From the NCBI GenBank assembly GCA_017408205.1, contig JAFQVC010000077.1, positions 1 to 5,192 of the forward strand: a stretch of DNA of 5,192 nt. The letters run 5' to 3'. Below the pieces are notes generated by a model that was not told the DNA's origin, did not search any database, and worked only from the letters and a program-made list of their open reading frames with translations. Shown one piece after another: positions 4,675-5,192 of the stretch. How positions within the stretch are numbered: position 1 is the stretch's first letter; every line of letters starts with the position of its first letter. The position numbers and the translations under genes are program-made. This DNA comes from Clostridia bacterium. GTDB taxonomy: Bacteria; Bacillota; Clostridia; Monoglobales; Firm-18.

Positions 4675-5192
4675 ATGAAAACTATTGCAATTGCAAACCA
4701 AAAAGGCGGTGTTGGCAAAACCACCACATCAGTAAACTTATCGGCTTGTCTTGCAGAAGCAGGCAAAAAAGTGCTTGTTATAGACAGTGACCCACAGGGC
4801 AACACAACAAGCGGACTCGGAGTTGACAAAAACGGAGTTGAAAACTCGGTATATGATGTACTGATTAACGATAAAAAGTTTGCCGATGTTATAGTTAAAA
4901 CCAAATGGAAAAATCTTGACCTTTGTCCGTCAAACATAGATTTGTCGGGTGCAGAGGTTGAACTTGTTGATAAAGACAAGAGAGAATATATATTAAAGAA
5001 AGCAATCAAAGAACTCGGCGACGTGTACGACTTTATTTTAATCGACTGTCCTCCGTCACTTACATTGCTTACGGTAAATGCTTTTACTGCGGCAGACACA
5101 GTGCTGATTCCCATTCAATGCGAATACTACGCACTGGAAGGTCTTGCAGAACTTACGAAAACGATTAAATCTGTAAGAATGGGACTTAATCC
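4675..5192 (+). CDS. parA: Chromosome-partitioning ATPase ParA/Soj (partial, N-terminal part)
   Basis: Deviant Walker A ATPase that, with ParB/Spo0J bound at parS, drives segregation of the replication origin region and modulates replication initiation; it binds nucleoid DNA in its ATP dimer form. The 172 codons present run off the right edge; family members are usually about 250-270 residues. Residues 8-17 (NQKGGVGKTT) are the deviant Walker A motif with signature K10 and catalytic-site K15. VIDSDPQGN (35-43) is the A' motif, and FILIDCPPSL (120-129) is the Walker B strand. PIQCEYYALEGL (146-157) is also typical. The Walker motif begins at residue 10, so there is no N-terminal DNA-binding extension as in P1-type plasmid ParA. 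The ATG follows GCAGGTGA with optimal spacing. Two parS sites and its own promoter lie directly upstream; parB is expected downstream, outside the window. Confidence 0.95.
   Translation, partial: MKTIAIANQKGGVGKTTTSVNLSACLAEAGKKVLVIDSDPQGNTTSGLGVDKNGVENSVYDVLINDKKFADVIVKTKWKNLDLCPSNIDLSGAEVELVDKDKREYILKKAIKELGDVYDFILIDCPPSLTLLTVNAFTAADTVLIPIQCEYYALEGLAELTKTIKSVRMGLN

Noticed and set aside
4632..5114. Minus-strand open frame opposite parA
   Set aside because: The plus strand encodes ParA with intact Walker motifs, its own promoter and ribosome binding site.

Overview
The window looks like a chromosomal segment from a low-to-moderate GC anaerobic Firmicute, most likely an uncultured member of the Clostridia. 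The support is: strong AAGGAG/AGGTGA-type ribosome binding sites, TTGAAA/TATAAT promoters, a biotin ligase without a DNA-binding domain, a short cobalamin-dependent methionine synthase without its C-terminal activation module, and a Soj-type ParA preceded by canonical chromosomal parS sites. The genus cannot be read from the sequence.

Left part (1-1196, minus strand). The first 30 codons of a Cof-type HAD phosphatase leave the window at base 1. Upstream of it, in the gap before the next minus-strand gene, is a compact array of four unrelated small hairpins (119-202) joined by three identical ATATCGA heptamers. Next comes a complete 308-aa gene that I can only place tentatively, as a polysaccharide-deacetylase-like metal-dependent protein; its function is unknown.

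Divergent control region (1197-1447). It holds a near-consensus minus-strand promoter (TTGATA, 17 bp, TATAAT), a perfect 32-bp palindrome whose centre matches the clostridial Rex redox-repressor operator TTGTTAA-N4-TTAACAA, and a weaker extended -10 promoter for the plus-strand genes. I see no SAM or cobalamin riboswitch.

Right part (1448-5192, plus strand). metH (784 aa: homocysteine, pterin, cobalamin-cap and cobalamin domains) is followed after 4 bp by birA (245 aa, catalytic and C-terminal domains only), probably as one operon. Just after the birA stop lie two perfect parS sites, TGTTCCACGTGGAACA, with centres 37 bp apart. The second is the core of a 34-bp palindrome that ends in a T run and so also looks like an intrinsic terminator. 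A strong promoter then drives soj/parA, of which the first 172 codons are present; parB/spo0J would be expected beyond the right edge.

The right-hand genes are recognisable housekeeping functions: methyl transfer to homocysteine, protein biotinylation and chromosome segregation. The three less ordinary signals are the hairpin/ATATCGA array, the Rex-type palindrome between divergent genes that are not classical Rex targets, and the parS site built into a terminator.
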